The notes under the pieces: model-generated
What the model was told of the DNA's origin: nothing
Seen by the model: the letters and a program-made list of their open reading frames with translations, nothing else
Database searches by the model: none
Shown here: positions 33,741 through 42,169 of the stretch, in pieces
Position numbering within the stretch: position 1 is the first letter of the stretch
How the letters are laid out: each line of letters opens with the position of its first letter
Assembly: GCA_017537175.1 (NCBI GenBank)
Contig: JAFYLH010000006.1
Coordinates: 124,001-188,000, forward strand
Reading direction: 5' to 3'
DNA length: 64,000 nt
Source: Clostridia bacterium
Lineage (GTDB): Bacteria > Bacillota > Clostridia > Oscillospirales > CAG-272
Made by a program: the position numbers and the translations under genes

Positions 33741-34451
33741 ATGGCATTGTTAGAAGTAAAAGATCTTGAAGTAAACTATGGCGTTATCCGTGCCTTAAAG
33801 GGAATCAACTTCCATGTTAACAAGGGCGAGATAGTAACCCTTATCGGTGCCAACGGCGCAGGTAAGACCACCACTATGCAGTCTGTTATCGGTCTTATTC
33901 CCATCAAAAGCGGACATGTAGTATACAACGATCAGGATATTACCAAGACCCCCTGCCACAAGCTGGTCAATCTTGGTATGTCTCAGGTTCCCGAGGGAAG
34001 AAGAATCTTCCAGGAGCTTACCGTATACGAAAATCTTATGATGGGTGCCTATTCCATCAAGAAGAACGACACCTTCAAGGATGATATTGAAATGGTTTAT
34101 AAGCGCTTCCCCAGACTTGAGGAGCGTAAGAGCCAGATCGCATCCACCCTTTCGGGCGGTGAACAGCAGATGCTGGCTATGGGCCGTGCGCTTATGTCAC
34201 ATCCCGACATTCTTCTTCTTGACGAGCCCAGTATGGGTCTGTCTCCTCTTCTGGTTACAGAGATATTTGATATCATCCAGGAGATAAACAAGGAGGGAAC
34301 AACCATACTCCTTGTTGAGCAGAACGCAAAGAAGGCACTTTCAATTGCCGACCGTGCTTATGTTCTCGAAACAGGCTCCATTGTCCTTGAAGGCGACGCC
34401 AAGGAAATGATGAACAACGACGATATCAAGAAAGCTTATCTTGGAGAATAG
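33741..34451 (+). CDS. livF: Branched-chain amino acid ABC ATPase LivF
   Basis: 236 residues. Walker A GANGAGKTTTMQSV, signature LSGGEQQMLAMGRAL, Walker B ILLLDEPSMGLSP, H-loop region replaced by LLVEQNAKKAL, as is normal for LivF. It is the last gene of the importer operon; a strong terminator starts at its stop codon. Confidence 0.95.
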   Translation: MALLEVKDLEVNYGVIRALKGINFHVNKGEIVTLIGANGAGKTTTMQSVIGLIPIKSGHVVYNDQDITKTPCHKLVNLGMSQVPEGRRIFQELTVYENLMMGAYSIKKNDTFKDDIEMVYKRFPRLEERKSQIASTLSGGEQQMLAMGRALMSHPDILLLDEPSMGLSPLLVTEIFDIIQEINKEGTTILLVEQNAKKALSIADRAYVLETGSIVLEGDAKEMMNNDDIKKAYLGE

Positions 34452-34478
34452 TAAAAACACCCTTTGGGGTGTTTTTAC
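34451..34478 (+). terminator. liv operon terminator
   Basis: A 12-bp stem (GTAAAAACACCC / GGGTGTTTTTAC, loop TTTG) that includes the last base of the livF stop codon and supplies its own T-tract. Confidence 0.85.
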
Positions 34479-34517
34479 TATTTTCAATAAAATCCATACT
34501 TTGTATGGGTTAAGGTG

Positions 34518-34547
34518 AAAATCCGTCTTGACGGATTTTATTTTTTT
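34518..34547 (+). terminator. Second terminator, overlapping the MocR-gene promoter
   Basis: AAAATCCGT / ACGGATTTT with loop CTTG, then ATTTTTTT. The probable -35 hexamer TTGACG (34528-34533) of the next gene is part of this hairpin. Confidence 0.75.
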
Positions 34548-34555
34548 GGTATAAT
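34528..34555 (+). promoter_or_regulatory. Promoter of the MocR-like gene
   Basis: TTGACG (34528-34533), a 16-nt spacer and TATAAT (34550-34555). Confidence 0.6.
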
Positions 34556-34590
34556 TAAATTATCTTACAGATTGGAATTTATATAACCAG

Positions 34591-35670
34591 ATGAAGTACA
34601 GTATAGATAACAATTCAAATAAAAGTGCGTATCTTCAGTTATATCAGCAGTTGCGTAATGATATTGCAGAGGGTGTGTATAAATACGGTGCAAAGCTGCC
34701 CTCCAAAAGACTGTTATCCGAGGAATGCGGCGTAAGTGTAATTACCGTTGAGCACGCCTATGCCATACTATGTGACGAGGGATATGTAGAGGCAAGGCAA
34801 AGAAGCGGGTATTATGTTATATACCGCAAAAACGATTTTACCAAGGTGGCAAAAAACGCAAAAGAGATAAGCCTGACCCCTTACCACAGCTCAAAGCAGG
34901 ATTTCCCCTTTACCGTTCTTACAAAGACAATGCGCAAGGTGCTGTCAGACTACGGTGAACGGATTCTTATAAAATCCCCTAACCGGGGCTGTAATGAGCT
35001 GAGACAGGCTATAGCCGATTATCTCTTTAGAAGCAACTCAATGCTGGTGGAGCCTGAACGGATAATCATAGGCTCGGGTGCCGAATATCTCTATACCCTT
35101 ATTGTCCAGCTTTTGGGCAAGGAAAGAGTTTTCGGGCTTGAAAACCCTTCCTATGACAAGATACACCGCGTCTATTCGGCATTAGGGGTGGAGTGTGAGA
35201 TGCTCAGGCTTGGCGGTGACGGTATAAAGACCGAGGAGCTTACAAGCACCAAGGCAAGTGTGCTCCATATAACCCCCTTTAACAGCTTTCCTTCGGGTGT
35301 TACCGCCGATGCCTCCAAGCGCAGCGAATATATCGGATGGGCAAAGCACAGACAGGGATATATAGTAGAGGATAACTTTGACTCCGAGCTTACCGTTTCG
35401 CGAAAGCACGAGGATACGCTTTTTTCCCTTGATGACGAGGGCAGGGTGATATATCTTAATACCTTTTCAAGAACGGTTGCGCCGTCTATGCGTGTGGGAT
35501 ATATGATATTACCCAAGGAGCTGATCGCTGACTTTGATAAAAAGTTAGGCTTTTATTCCTGTACCGTTCCGGTGTTTGAGCAATTTGTTCTTGCCGAGCT
35601 TATAAATTCGGGAGATTTTGAGCGGCATATCAACCGTACACGCAGGAAACGACGCAAACTGGTCATATAA
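34591..35670 (+). CDS. Truncated MocR/PdxR-type regulator with PLP-site Lys replaced by Arg
   Basis: 359 residues; full MocR proteins are about 450-500. Residues 1-75 form a GntR-type winged helix (QLYQQLRNDIAEGVYKYG, KLPSKRLLSEECGVSVITV). The rest is a fold-I aminotransferase domain: RGCNELRQAIADYL, ITPFNSFPSGV, IVEDNFDSE, and LNTFSRTVAPSMRVGYM, where family members have FSKTLxPxxRxGY. Here the PLP-binding Lys is Arg 294. The protein stops after HINRTRRKRRK, so the last aminotransferase subdomain, about 100 residues, is missing. Known: PdxR with PLP controls vitamin B6 genes; pdxK lies 76 bp downstream. It may be a decayed or PLP-independent regulator. No good ribosome site is visible. Confidence 0.85.
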   Translation: MKYSIDNNSNKSAYLQLYQQLRNDIAEGVYKYGAKLPSKRLLSEECGVSVITVEHAYAILCDEGYVEARQRSGYYVIYRKNDFTKVAKNAKEISLTPYHSSKQDFPFTVLTKTMRKVLSDYGERILIKSPNRGCNELRQAIADYLFRSNSMLVEPERIIIGSGAEYLYTLIVQLLGKERVFGLENPSYDKIHRVYSALGVECEMLRLGGDGIKTEELTSTKASVLHITPFNSFPSGVTADASKRSEYIGWAKHRQGYIVEDNFDSELTVSRKHEDTLFSLDDEGRVIYLNTFSRTVAPSMRVGYMILPKELIADFDKKLGFYSCTVPVFEQFVLAELINSGDFERHINRTRRKRRKLVI

Positions 35671-35708
35671 AAATATATTATTCTGAATATATACATATCA
35701 CCAAAATA

Positions 35709-35717
35709 TGCTATAAT
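35709..35717 (+). promoter_or_regulatory. Extended -10 promoter of pdxK
   Basis: TGC followed by TATAAT (35712-35717). No -35 hexamer at normal distance, which fits a promoter that needs an activator or depends on the extended -10. Confidence 0.65.
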
Positions 35718-35746
35718 ACAGTATCAATGAAATGAGGTGTAAAAAT

Positions 35747-36577
35747 ATGTATAATAAAGTTTTGACAATTCAGGATATTTCCTGCGTGGGACAGTGCTCC
35801 TTAACAGTAGCTCTCCCCGTAATCTCCGCTTGCGGAGTTGAGACCTGCGTGCTTCCTTCTGCAGTTCTTTCTACACATACTGCAGGCTTCTCAGGTTACA
35901 CATTCCGTGACCTGACCGATGATATGCCTTCTATCAAGGATCATTGGATCAAGGAAAATATTAAATTCGATGCTATCTACACAGGTTATCTGGGCAGCAC
36001 CAAGCAGATAGATTATGTTGCGGACATTTTTGATTCTGTGGGAACAGAAGGCTGTCTCAAGGTTGTTGACCCCGCAATGGCAGACAACGGCAAGCTCTAC
36101 CCCGGCTTTGACAATGAGTTTGTTGATGCAATGAAGGGACTGTGCGTAAAGGCAGATTACCTTGTGCCCAACATCACCGAGGCTGCTTTCCTCTGTGATA
36201 TGGAATATAAGACCGAGTATGACCGTGCATATATCGACGAGCTTATCGCTAAGATGACAGCTCTCGGTGCTAAAAATATCATCCTCACAGGTATTTCCTA
36301 CGAGGCAGGCAAGACAGGTGTAGTAGTGTTCGAAAAGGGCGAGTATGCTTACTATGAGCACGACTTCCTCCCCAACAGCTGCCACGGAACAGGTGATATC
36401 TATGCCTCTGCCTTTGTAGGTGCGTTAGTACGCGGCAAGAGTGCATACGATGCGGCAAAGATAGCAGCAGACTATGTTCTCTGCTGTATCAAAGCTACCG
36501 CAGAGGAAGAAAACCACTGGTACGGTGCAAAGTTTGAGCCCGTACTCGGTGAGCTTATCAAAATGATCAACGAATAA
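35747..36577 (+). CDS. pdxK: Pyridoxal/pyridoxamine kinase
   Basis: The start is ATG 35747 (MYNKVLTIQDISCVGQCSLT) with AGGTG upstream. 276 residues. Ribokinase-like B6 kinase: QDISCVGQCSLTVALPVISA at the N terminus, GFSGYTFRDLT, DPAMADNGKLY, LVPNITEAAFL, and the anion hole SCHGTGDIYASAFVGAL with the catalytic Asp. It phosphorylates B6 vitamers for salvage. The preceding MocR-like gene is the expected regulator type. Confidence 0.92.
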   Translation: MYNKVLTIQDISCVGQCSLTVALPVISACGVETCVLPSAVLSTHTAGFSGYTFRDLTDDMPSIKDHWIKENIKFDAIYTGYLGSTKQIDYVADIFDSVGTEGCLKVVDPAMADNGKLYPGFDNEFVDAMKGLCVKADYLVPNITEAAFLCDMEYKTEYDRAYIDELIAKMTALGAKNIILTGISYEAGKTGVVVFEKGEYAYYEHDFLPNSCHGTGDIYASAFVGALVRGKSAYDAAKIAADYVLCCIKATAEEENHWYGAKFEPVLGELIKMINE

Positions 36578-36586
36578 TTCTTATAG

Positions 36587-36620
36587 CAAAAAACAGACCA
36601 ACAGAGGTCTGTTTTTTGCT
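36587..36620 (+). terminator. pdxK terminator
   Basis: AAAAAACAGACC / GGTCTGTTTTTT around a 6-nt loop: a classic intrinsic terminator. Confidence 0.92.
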
Positions 36621-36625
36621 TTGCG

Positions 36626-36654
36626 TTGACATTTATTGTTTTATAAATTATAAT
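36626..36654 (+). promoter_or_regulatory. Promoter of the SLH-domain protein gene
   Basis: TTGACA (36626-36631), a 17-nt spacer and TATAAT (36649-36654), then GGAGG before the ATG at 36693. Confidence 0.9.
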
Positions 36655-36692
36655 GGATATAGATTAATTTTATATAAATATCGGAGGTATAT

Positions 36693-39119
36693 ATGAAAGG
36701 ATTTTTTAAGCGAATTGCGTGTGCGTGTTTAGCAGCCATCACGGTTATGTGTATCATACCCTTTGCCGCTGTTAATGTAAATGCCGCAAATGCAATCAAG
36801 CTGTCGGTACCCTTCTTTTGTCAGAGAAGTCCTGATGTTTGCGTAAATGCCTGTCTCTCTATGGTAGAGGGATATTATTACGGCTACGGACAGAACAACG
36901 ACTATGTTTACAATACCGTTATGAATTATAATCCCGGAGCGGCATTGAGCTCAAGCAACTCTGCAAAGTTAGGTTATACCTCTATTGAATGTACCCTGCA
37001 GAGTGTATACGATCAGCTTGCAGCAGGCAAGCCCGTTATCATCCAGCGCAGCGGTCATTTTGGAGTGGTATACGGCTATACTCCTACAGAATCTGTATTA
37101 AAAGCAAAGGACTTTTTGGTTCTTAACCCCTTTCGTACTACCTCAGGTGCTACCGTTGTAGGTCCTGAGCATTACGACAAGATGGGATATTCCAATATGG
37201 CAGATTGGCTGTCGGGCAACACCTGGAAAACATCCTGGGTCAAGACCGCAAACAAGATTCCCCTGGTCAAGGCAAGCTCTGCTATTACCTTTTCCTTTAA
37301 TGCCAACGGCGGCAGCGGCAGTATGAGCAGTATAAATGTTGCTCCCAAGGGCTCGCTGACTATACCCGCGTGCAACTTTACCCGTCAAGGCTACAAATGC
37401 ACAGGCTATTACGCATACCGTAGTGACGGAAAGTGGTATACTAACAACGGTTGGCAGACCGCAGATGCCATCAGCTCAAACGGATATACCAAAAAGCTTT
37501 ATACCGTCGGTACTTCGTACACCATAAATGACAGCTGGACAAGTGGCGTATCTTCTCCTTCATTTACTATGTATACGGTATGGACAGGGGCCACCTACGG
37601 TGTCCGTGCGTATGAAAACCACAGCGGCAAAAATTATCTTATAGACAGTGCATTCACAAAGGCACTTGATGCAGATCATTGGAAGAGCCGTAATACCTCT
37701 GTGGCTACAATTGCTATAGACTCTTCCGTAAAGCATGATTCTAATTATAATACCTTAAAGATAGTTAATGCTTCGGCAGGTAAGTCGGGCAACGACCTTG
37801 CCTTCCGTACCGCTACAAACACAAGTGACCCCAGCGACAACGGCATAGGCGACAACAAGTCAATGACCCTCAGCTTCTGGGCAAAGAGCTCAAAGACCGG
37901 AAGCAAGATGTATTTCCGTTGGGGGTATGAGAGCAACTACAGGTCGGTAACTTTAAGCACCGAGTGGAAGAAATACACCGTAAAGATGGATAAGGTAAAG
38001 AGCTACGGCAGCTTTATCCATCCCTATGTAGACAGTGCAGGAACTGTATGGCTGTCCGAGCTTCAGCTTGAGGACGGCAGCTCCGCTACCGCCTTTGTTA
38101 ACGAGACCGGCACCTGCAAGACCTCCACCCACACCTATACCAAAACCTACGGCGAGCTTCATACTCCCGTAAGAGACGGTTATAGCTTTGACGGCTGGTA
38201 CACAGCACCAAACGCAGGAACAAGAATAACCTCCTCCACCTCGGTTATGCATTACAGTATAACGGTATACGCACATTGGAGCAAAGGGCACACTCACTCC
38301 TACACCTCGGCTGTTACTAAGCAACCTACCTGTTCTGCTGAGGGAACACGCACATACACCTGCTCCTGTGGGTACAGCTATACCGAGTCGATAAAAGCAA
38401 CGGGACATACCGCAGGTGATTGGGTAGAGGTAAAAGCTCCTACCGAAACCACAGAGGGTCTGTGCGAACAGAGATGCAAAGTATGTAATGTAGTTTTAGC
38501 TTCTCAGACGATACCTGTTATCGGACAGGAATTTGTCAATGTCTTTGTAGATGTTAAGGGCGGGGCATGGTATTATGACTCTGTAATCTATGCAGTTTCA
38601 AATGGTTATATGAACGGTATGTCCAAGACCGTATTTTCTCCTAACAGCAATATCACCCGTGAGCAGTTTGTACTTATACTTGCAAATATGGCAGGAGTAA
38701 ACACCGATGAGTATAAGACAGTCGAGAGCGGATTTGATGATGTCCCTACAGGACAGTGGTACAGCGGTGCGGTTGCCTGGTCGGTCAAGAGCGGTTATGT
38801 AAGCGGACTTTCAAAGACAAGGTTTGGCAGAGGACAGTCTATACAGCGCGGAGCCCTTGCAAGACTTCTCTTTGTGTATGCCGAAAAGAATGGAATAAAC
38901 ACATCGGGCAGAGCAGATCTTTCCGGCTTTGGCGATGCCGCCGAGCTTGATAAATCGGGTAATCTTTGGATGAAGGAGCCTGTAGAGTGGGCGGTTAAAT
39001 CAGGTATTATTTCGGGTATGAATGTTAACGGTGTTAACTGCATTAACCCCAAGGGTACTGCCACCAGAGCACAGGTTGCACGTATGCTTATGGCATTTGA
39101 TTCGTTCTGTGAGAAATAA
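36693..39119 (+). CDS. Secreted C39-like cysteine peptidase with InlB-type repeats and SLH anchor
   Basis: 808 residues. Order: signal peptide (1-32, cleavage near NVNAANA); a papain/C39-like domain (35-185) with likely Cys 50 (DVCVNACLSM), His 122 (RSGHFGVVYGY) and Asn 145 (LVLNPF); two InlB/Listeria-Bacteroides-type repeats (about 205-300 and 480-530) that enclose a jelly-roll-like domain (about 305-475); a Cys-rich CGYSYTESIKATGH-type repeat (about 540-600); and three SLH motifs (about 610-808: VFVDVKGGAWYYDSVIYAV, FDDVPTGQWYSGAVAW, MKEPVEWAVKSGIISGM). SLH domains bind secondary wall polymer, so the protein should sit on the cell surface. The role is unknown; peptidase activity is not certain, as N145 replaces the more usual Asp. 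Confidence 0.82.
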   Translation: MKGFFKRIACACLAAITVMCIIPFAAVNVNAANAIKLSVPFFCQRSPDVCVNACLSMVEGYYYGYGQNNDYVYNTVMNYNPGAALSSSNSAKLGYTSIECTLQSVYDQLAAGKPVIIQRSGHFGVVYGYTPTESVLKAKDFLVLNPFRTTSGATVVGPEHYDKMGYSNMADWLSGNTWKTSWVKTANKIPLVKASSAITFSFNANGGSGSMSSINVAPKGSLTIPACNFTRQGYKCTGYYAYRSDGKWYTNNGWQTADAISSNGYTKKLYTVGTSYTINDSWTSGVSSPSFTMYTVWTGATYGVRAYENHSGKNYLIDSAFTKALDADHWKSRNTSVATIAIDSSVKHDSNYNTLKIVNASAGKSGNDLAFRTATNTSDPSDNGIGDNKSMTLSFWAKSSKTGSKMYFRWGYESNYRSVTLSTEWKKYTVKMDKVKSYGSFIHPYVDSAGTVWLSELQLEDGSSATAFVNETGTCKTSTHTYTKTYGELHTPVRDGYSFDGWYTAPNAGTRITSSTSVMHYSITVYAHWSKGHTHSYTSAVTKQPTCSAEGTRTYTCSCGYSYTESIKATGHTAGDWVEVKAPTETTEGLCEQRCKVCNVVLASQTIPVIGQEFVNVFVDVKGGAWYYDSVIYAVSNGYMNGMSKTVFSPNSNITREQFVLILANMAGVNTDEYKTVESGFDDVPTGQWYSGAVAWSVKSGYVSGLSKTRFGRGQSIQRGALARLLFVYAEKNGINTSGRADLSGFGDAAELDKSGNLWMKEPVEWAVKSGIISGMNVNGVNCINPKGTATRAQVARMLMAFDSFCEK

Positions 39120-39184
39120 TAAAAAATCAGCACGGGTGACCGTGTTGATTTTTTAAGCCCCTTCTGCGGTTGGAACAGAAGGGG
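39119..39184. terminator. Terminator plus second palindrome
   Basis: First hairpin: AAAAAATCAGCACGG / CCGTGTTGATTTTTT around GTGA, with a T-run. Second, 3 nt on: AAGCCCCTTCTG / CAGAAGGGGCTT with a 9-nt loop and no T-run. They separate the SLH-protein gene from the convergent MATE gene. Confidence 0.8.
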
Positions 39185-39257
39185 CTTAACTAATGAAAAT
39201 TATAAAAATAACATATAAAAATATGCAAATTCACTACGACTTTTGCCGTATATGATA

Positions 39258-40673
39258 TCAGGCTCTGATAATATTATTTATCCATACACCCTTTTTGACA
39301 AGGATGAAGCCGATAAAGCATTTGATTATCTCAAGGCTCTGTACGATTGCATATAAGGGAATTATAGGAAGCGAAGTGTAGTTTGCCAACACAAAGGCGG
39401 TGGTAAAGGAAACGGCCCACATAAACACACAGTCAAAAAGCATGGTTATAAAGGTCTTTCCGCCCGAGCGCAGGGTAAAATAGCAGGAATGGGAAAATCC
39501 CATAAATGGCATTGCCACGGCCACTACATCAAGAAGCTCGGTGGCGGTATGTCTTACCTCTTCGGTGGTGTTATACAGGCTTGGAATAAAGGGTGCAAGA
39601 ACGATCATTATTCCTGCCATAACAATACAGGATATAACGGTCAGGGTAAGAAGTCTCCATACTGAGAGCTTTGCCTCCTCGGTTTTTGAAGCCCCCAGCT
39701 GCTGTCCCACCATTATGGCGATAGCATTGCCGATTGCAAGAAAGACAACATTGAACATATTTGCTACAGTCTGGGTGATATTTGCCGCCGCTACCACCTC
39801 AAGACCTCTGACCGAATAGCATTGAAGCAGCATAGCAACTCCAAGTGACCATAAAAACTCATTTGCCAGAAGGGGAGATCCTTTTTTCAGGATGTCAAGG
39901 GTAAGCGAGCCCGGGATCTTAAGACTTGCCCAAAGCTTGCTTATAAAGGGATACTTTTCTTTATTTCGGTGTACCGTGAGCAGGATGATTATTAGCTCTG
40001 CATAACGGGAAATTACCGTCGCTATAGCCGCACCCACAACTCCCATAGGCTCAAGGGGGAGAAAGGGAAGTCCCTTGTTGCCGAAGATAAGGATATAGTT
40101 CAGCACCAGATTTACTAAAATAGCGGCAACGCTGGCTATCATGGGCAGCTTTGTTTCCCCTGTTTCTCTGAGGGTGCTTCCGTATACCTGCGACAGCGCA
40201 AAGGGGAGTATACCTATAAGCATTACAAGAAGATAATCACGGGCAAATCCCAGTGTAGCCGCTGCATCCTCGGCGCTTGTACCCTCGGCAAGATACATGG
40301 ATATGAGCTGATCGGGAAATATAAGAAATACCCCAAGTGCCAGGGCAAACATAACAAGGGCGATATAGGTCTTAAATCTGAAGCAATGCCGTACACCCCT
40401 ATGGTCCTCTGCCCCTGCAAACTGGGCAGAAAAGATGCCCGCGCCGGATATACCTCCAAAGATACAGATGTAGAAAACAAATAAGAGCTGGTTGACTATT
40501 GCAACCGCCGACATTTCAAGGGTTCCGACCCGACCAACCATCACATTGTCAAGCAGGCTGACCACATTGGTAACCGTGTTCTGTATTATTATGGGTATCA
40601 GTATTTTAATAACACGGGAATAGAAGTTTCTGTCCCCGAAAAAACAGCTTTTAAGTGTAAGTTTGTTTGTCAT
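39258..40673 (-). CDS. MATE family multidrug/metabolite exporter
   Basis: The start is ATG 40673 (MTNKLTLKSCFFGD), with GGAGGTG upstream; the frame runs on past the promoter to 40778. 471 residues, twelve hydrophobic helices in two matE halves (VIKILIPIIIQNTVTNVVSLLDNVMVGRVG at the first, and LLANEFLWSLGVAMLLQCYSVRG at the second). It is a Na+ or H+ driven exporter; substrate unknown. It diverges from the DAG-kinase gene. Confidence 0.88.
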   Translation of the reverse strand: MTNKLTLKSCFFGDRNFYSRVIKILIPIIIQNTVTNVVSLLDNVMVGRVGTLEMSAVAIVNQLLFVFYICIFGGISGAGIFSAQFAGAEDHRGVRHCFRFKTYIALVMFALALGVFLIFPDQLISMYLAEGTSAEDAAATLGFARDYLLVMLIGILPFALSQVYGSTLRETGETKLPMIASVAAILVNLVLNYILIFGNKGLPFLPLEPMGVVGAAIATVISRYAELIIILLTVHRNKEKYPFISKLWASLKIPGSLTLDILKKGSPLLANEFLWSLGVAMLLQCYSVRGLEVVAAANITQTVANMFNVVFLAIGNAIAIMVGQQLGASKTEEAKLSVWRLLTLTVISCIVMAGIMIVLAPFIPSLYNTTEEVRHTATELLDVVAVAMPFMGFSHSCYFTLRSGGKTFITMLFDCVFMWAVSFTTAFVLANYTSLPIIPLYAIVQSLEIIKCFIGFILVKKGVWINNIIRA

Positions 40674-40692
40674 AAGCACCTCCGGTTGATTG

Positions 40693-40701
40693 ATTATACC
40701 A
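40693..40701 (-). promoter_or_regulatory. Extended -10 promoter of the MATE gene
   Basis: Minus strand TGG then TATAAT (ATTATA at 40693-40698 on plus). No good -35. Confidence 0.5.
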
Positions 40702-40771
40702 TAAATTAGGTGATTTATGTAGCATAAACACACTATGTTACAAATAATTAACCAATTATCAAGTAGTAATA

Positions 40772-40800
40772 TTGACAAAAAATATGAATAATATTATAAT
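40772..40800 (+). promoter_or_regulatory. Promoter of the DAG-kinase-family gene
   Basis: TTGACA (40772-40777), a 17-nt spacer and TATAAT (40795-40800). Confidence 0.88.
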
Positions 40801-40849
40801 AAAGAATATAAGTGCCTTATTTTCTTTGTTTTATTATAATGGAGGGCCT

Positions 40850-41767
40850 ATGGAAGAAAACCGTAAAAAGGCTTTAATGGTTATAAATCCTACAGCAGGC
40901 AAGCAGGCAATAAAGGGACAGATGTTTTCTGTAATAGATACTATGTGCTCAAACGGTTACGAGCCTACCGTGCTTACCACTGCCGCCAAGGGTGACTGTA
41001 CCGAGTTTGTACGGAGCAGACTGTCCGAATATGATATTATCGTATGTTGCGGCGGAGACGGTACTCTTAACGAGGCAATAACCGGAATGATAGATTACGA
41101 GGGAGAGTGTCCGCCTATAGGATATGTTCCCTGCGGAACCACCAATGATATGGCAAGCAGTCTGGGACTGCCCAAGACCATAAAAAAGGCGGTAAAGAAT
41201 GTGATAGAGGGGACTCCGCATTATCACGATATCGGTAAATTCGGAGATATGGCCTACTTTTCTTATATTGCATCCTTCGGCGCGTTTACCAAGGTATCCT
41301 ACAGTACTCCTCAGTCTGCCAAAAATGTTTTCGGACACTTTGCGTATGTTCTCAACGGTGCCGCTGAGCTGGGAAATATAAAAAACTATCATGTCAAGCT
41401 TACATTTGACGATACGGTTATAGAGGACGATATAATATATCTTTCCATCACCAATACCCGTTCCTTTGCAGGTCTGTTTTCCTTCCCGACGGATGAGGTA
41501 TCCTTATCTGACGGACTTTTTGAGGTGTTGCTTGTAAAGAATCCCAAAAATGTGGTGGATGTAAGTAATATACTTACCAACATTTCTAAGAACAATTTTA
41601 ATGACGAAAAGACAATGTCGCTTTTTCACACCTCAAAATTAAGAGTGGAATTGGATGAGGCAGTAACCTGGACTATCGACGGTGAGCAGAGCCCCGAAAT
41701 ATCCGAGGTTGATATTGAAGTTGTTGCAAACAAGATAAAGATCTGCCTTCCTGACACAGACAAATAA
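40850..41767 (+). CDS. Diacylglycerol kinase-family lipid kinase (YegS/DgkB-like)
   Basis: The start is ATG 40850 (MEENRKKALMVINPTAGK) with GGAGGG directly upstream. 305 residues. Seen: NPTAGK, the GGDGTLNEAITGM nucleotide motif, PCGTTNDMASSLGLP, and the C-terminal SDGLFEVLLVKNP. In Gram-positives the essential member, DgkB, recycles diacylglycerol released by lipoteichoic acid synthesis, which would fit the LtaS-like enzyme in this window, but other lipid substrates are possible. It is a single-gene unit. Confidence 0.88.
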   Translation: MEENRKKALMVINPTAGKQAIKGQMFSVIDTMCSNGYEPTVLTTAAKGDCTEFVRSRLSEYDIIVCCGGDGTLNEAITGMIDYEGECPPIGYVPCGTTNDMASSLGLPKTIKKAVKNVIEGTPHYHDIGKFGDMAYFSYIASFGAFTKVSYSTPQSAKNVFGHFAYVLNGAAELGNIKNYHVKLTFDDTVIEDDIIYLSITNTRSFAGLFSFPTDEVSLSDGLFEVLLVKNPKNVVDVSNILTNISKNNFNDEKTMSLFHTSKLRVELDEAVTWTIDGEQSPEISEVDIEVVANKIKICLPDTDK

Positions 41768-41805
41768 CAGATATTTAAAATTATTAACAAATTATAGATT
41801 TTCTA

Positions 41806-41834
41806 TTGACAATTGTGAGTTGTAGTGCTATAAT
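41806..41834 (+). promoter_or_regulatory. Promoter of the ilv-leu operon
   Basis: TTGACA (41806-41811), a 17-nt spacer and TATAAT (41829-41834). Transcription should start near 41841, leaving a leader of about 330 nt before ilvB. Confidence 0.9.
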
Positions 41835-41862
41835 CACTTTATTCGATTAAAGGAGAAAAGCA

Positions 41863-41970
41863 ATGTTTACTACTTTTGCACTTAACGCAATAGTCTGCGC
41901 TATCGTCGGTCTAGTACTAATCGTCCTTAGAACCAAACCGAATAGCGTTAATAGTTGTGCCCGAGTGTAA
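41863..41970 (+). CDS. Putative Ile/Val/Leu-rich leader peptide of the ilv operon
   Basis: 35 codons with a strong ribosome site (AAAGGAG, 7 nt before ATG). The product begins MFTTFALNAIVCAIVGL and ends with NSCARV. Residues 10-22 contain ten Ile, Val or Leu out of 13, including the run LVLIVL, coded with CTA and GTA, which look rare in the neighbouring genes (CTT, CTC and CTG predominate). It has no other feature of a conserved protein. I read it as a transcription-attenuation leader, like ilv leaders of other bacteria: stalling at these codons when branched-chain amino acids are scarce would change folding of the downstream terminator at 42020-42057. A small membrane peptide is the alternative. 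Confidence 0.75.
   Translation: MFTTFALNAIVCAIVGLVLIVLRTKPNSVNSCARV
41882..41951 (+). promoter_or_regulatory. Possible pause hairpin across the leader-peptide codons
   Basis: TTAACGC (41882-41888) can pair with GCGTTAA (41945-41951), enclosing the Ile/Val/Leu codons. A ribosome stalled there would hold the left arm and free the right arm. Folding was judged by eye. Confidence 0.45.
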
Positions 41971-42019
41971 CGGTAAGCATCAGTATTTCCCAAAAGAGAG
42001 TAATATTGAATTTTTATCA

Positions 42020-42057
42020 GAGCTTATGGCTTAACTATAGCCATAAGCTCATTTTAA
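42020..42057 (+). terminator. Attenuator-type terminator in the ilv leader
   Basis: A perfect 12-bp stem (GAGCTTATGGCT / AGCCATAAGCTC, loop TAACTAT) followed by ATTTTAATT, 50 nt after the leader-peptide stop and about 110 nt before ilvB. Confidence 0.75.
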
Positions 42058-42083
42058 TTCTCAATTCGTAATTCTCAATTCGT
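42056..42083. repeat. Tandem heptamer array, copy C
   Basis: AATTCTC, AATTCGT, AATTCTC, AATTCGT, then AATTAAT, immediately after the attenuator stem. A hairpin TTTTGTCC / GGACAAAA (42098-42118) and CTTCCTTCAATTATG follow. Confidence 0.8.
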
Positions 42084-42169
42084 AATTAATCGTTGACTTT
42101 TGTCCGTAAAGGACAAAATCTTCCTTCAATTATGAAGTGTGGTTCGCGAGTTGTTTATAGGAGGATTTT

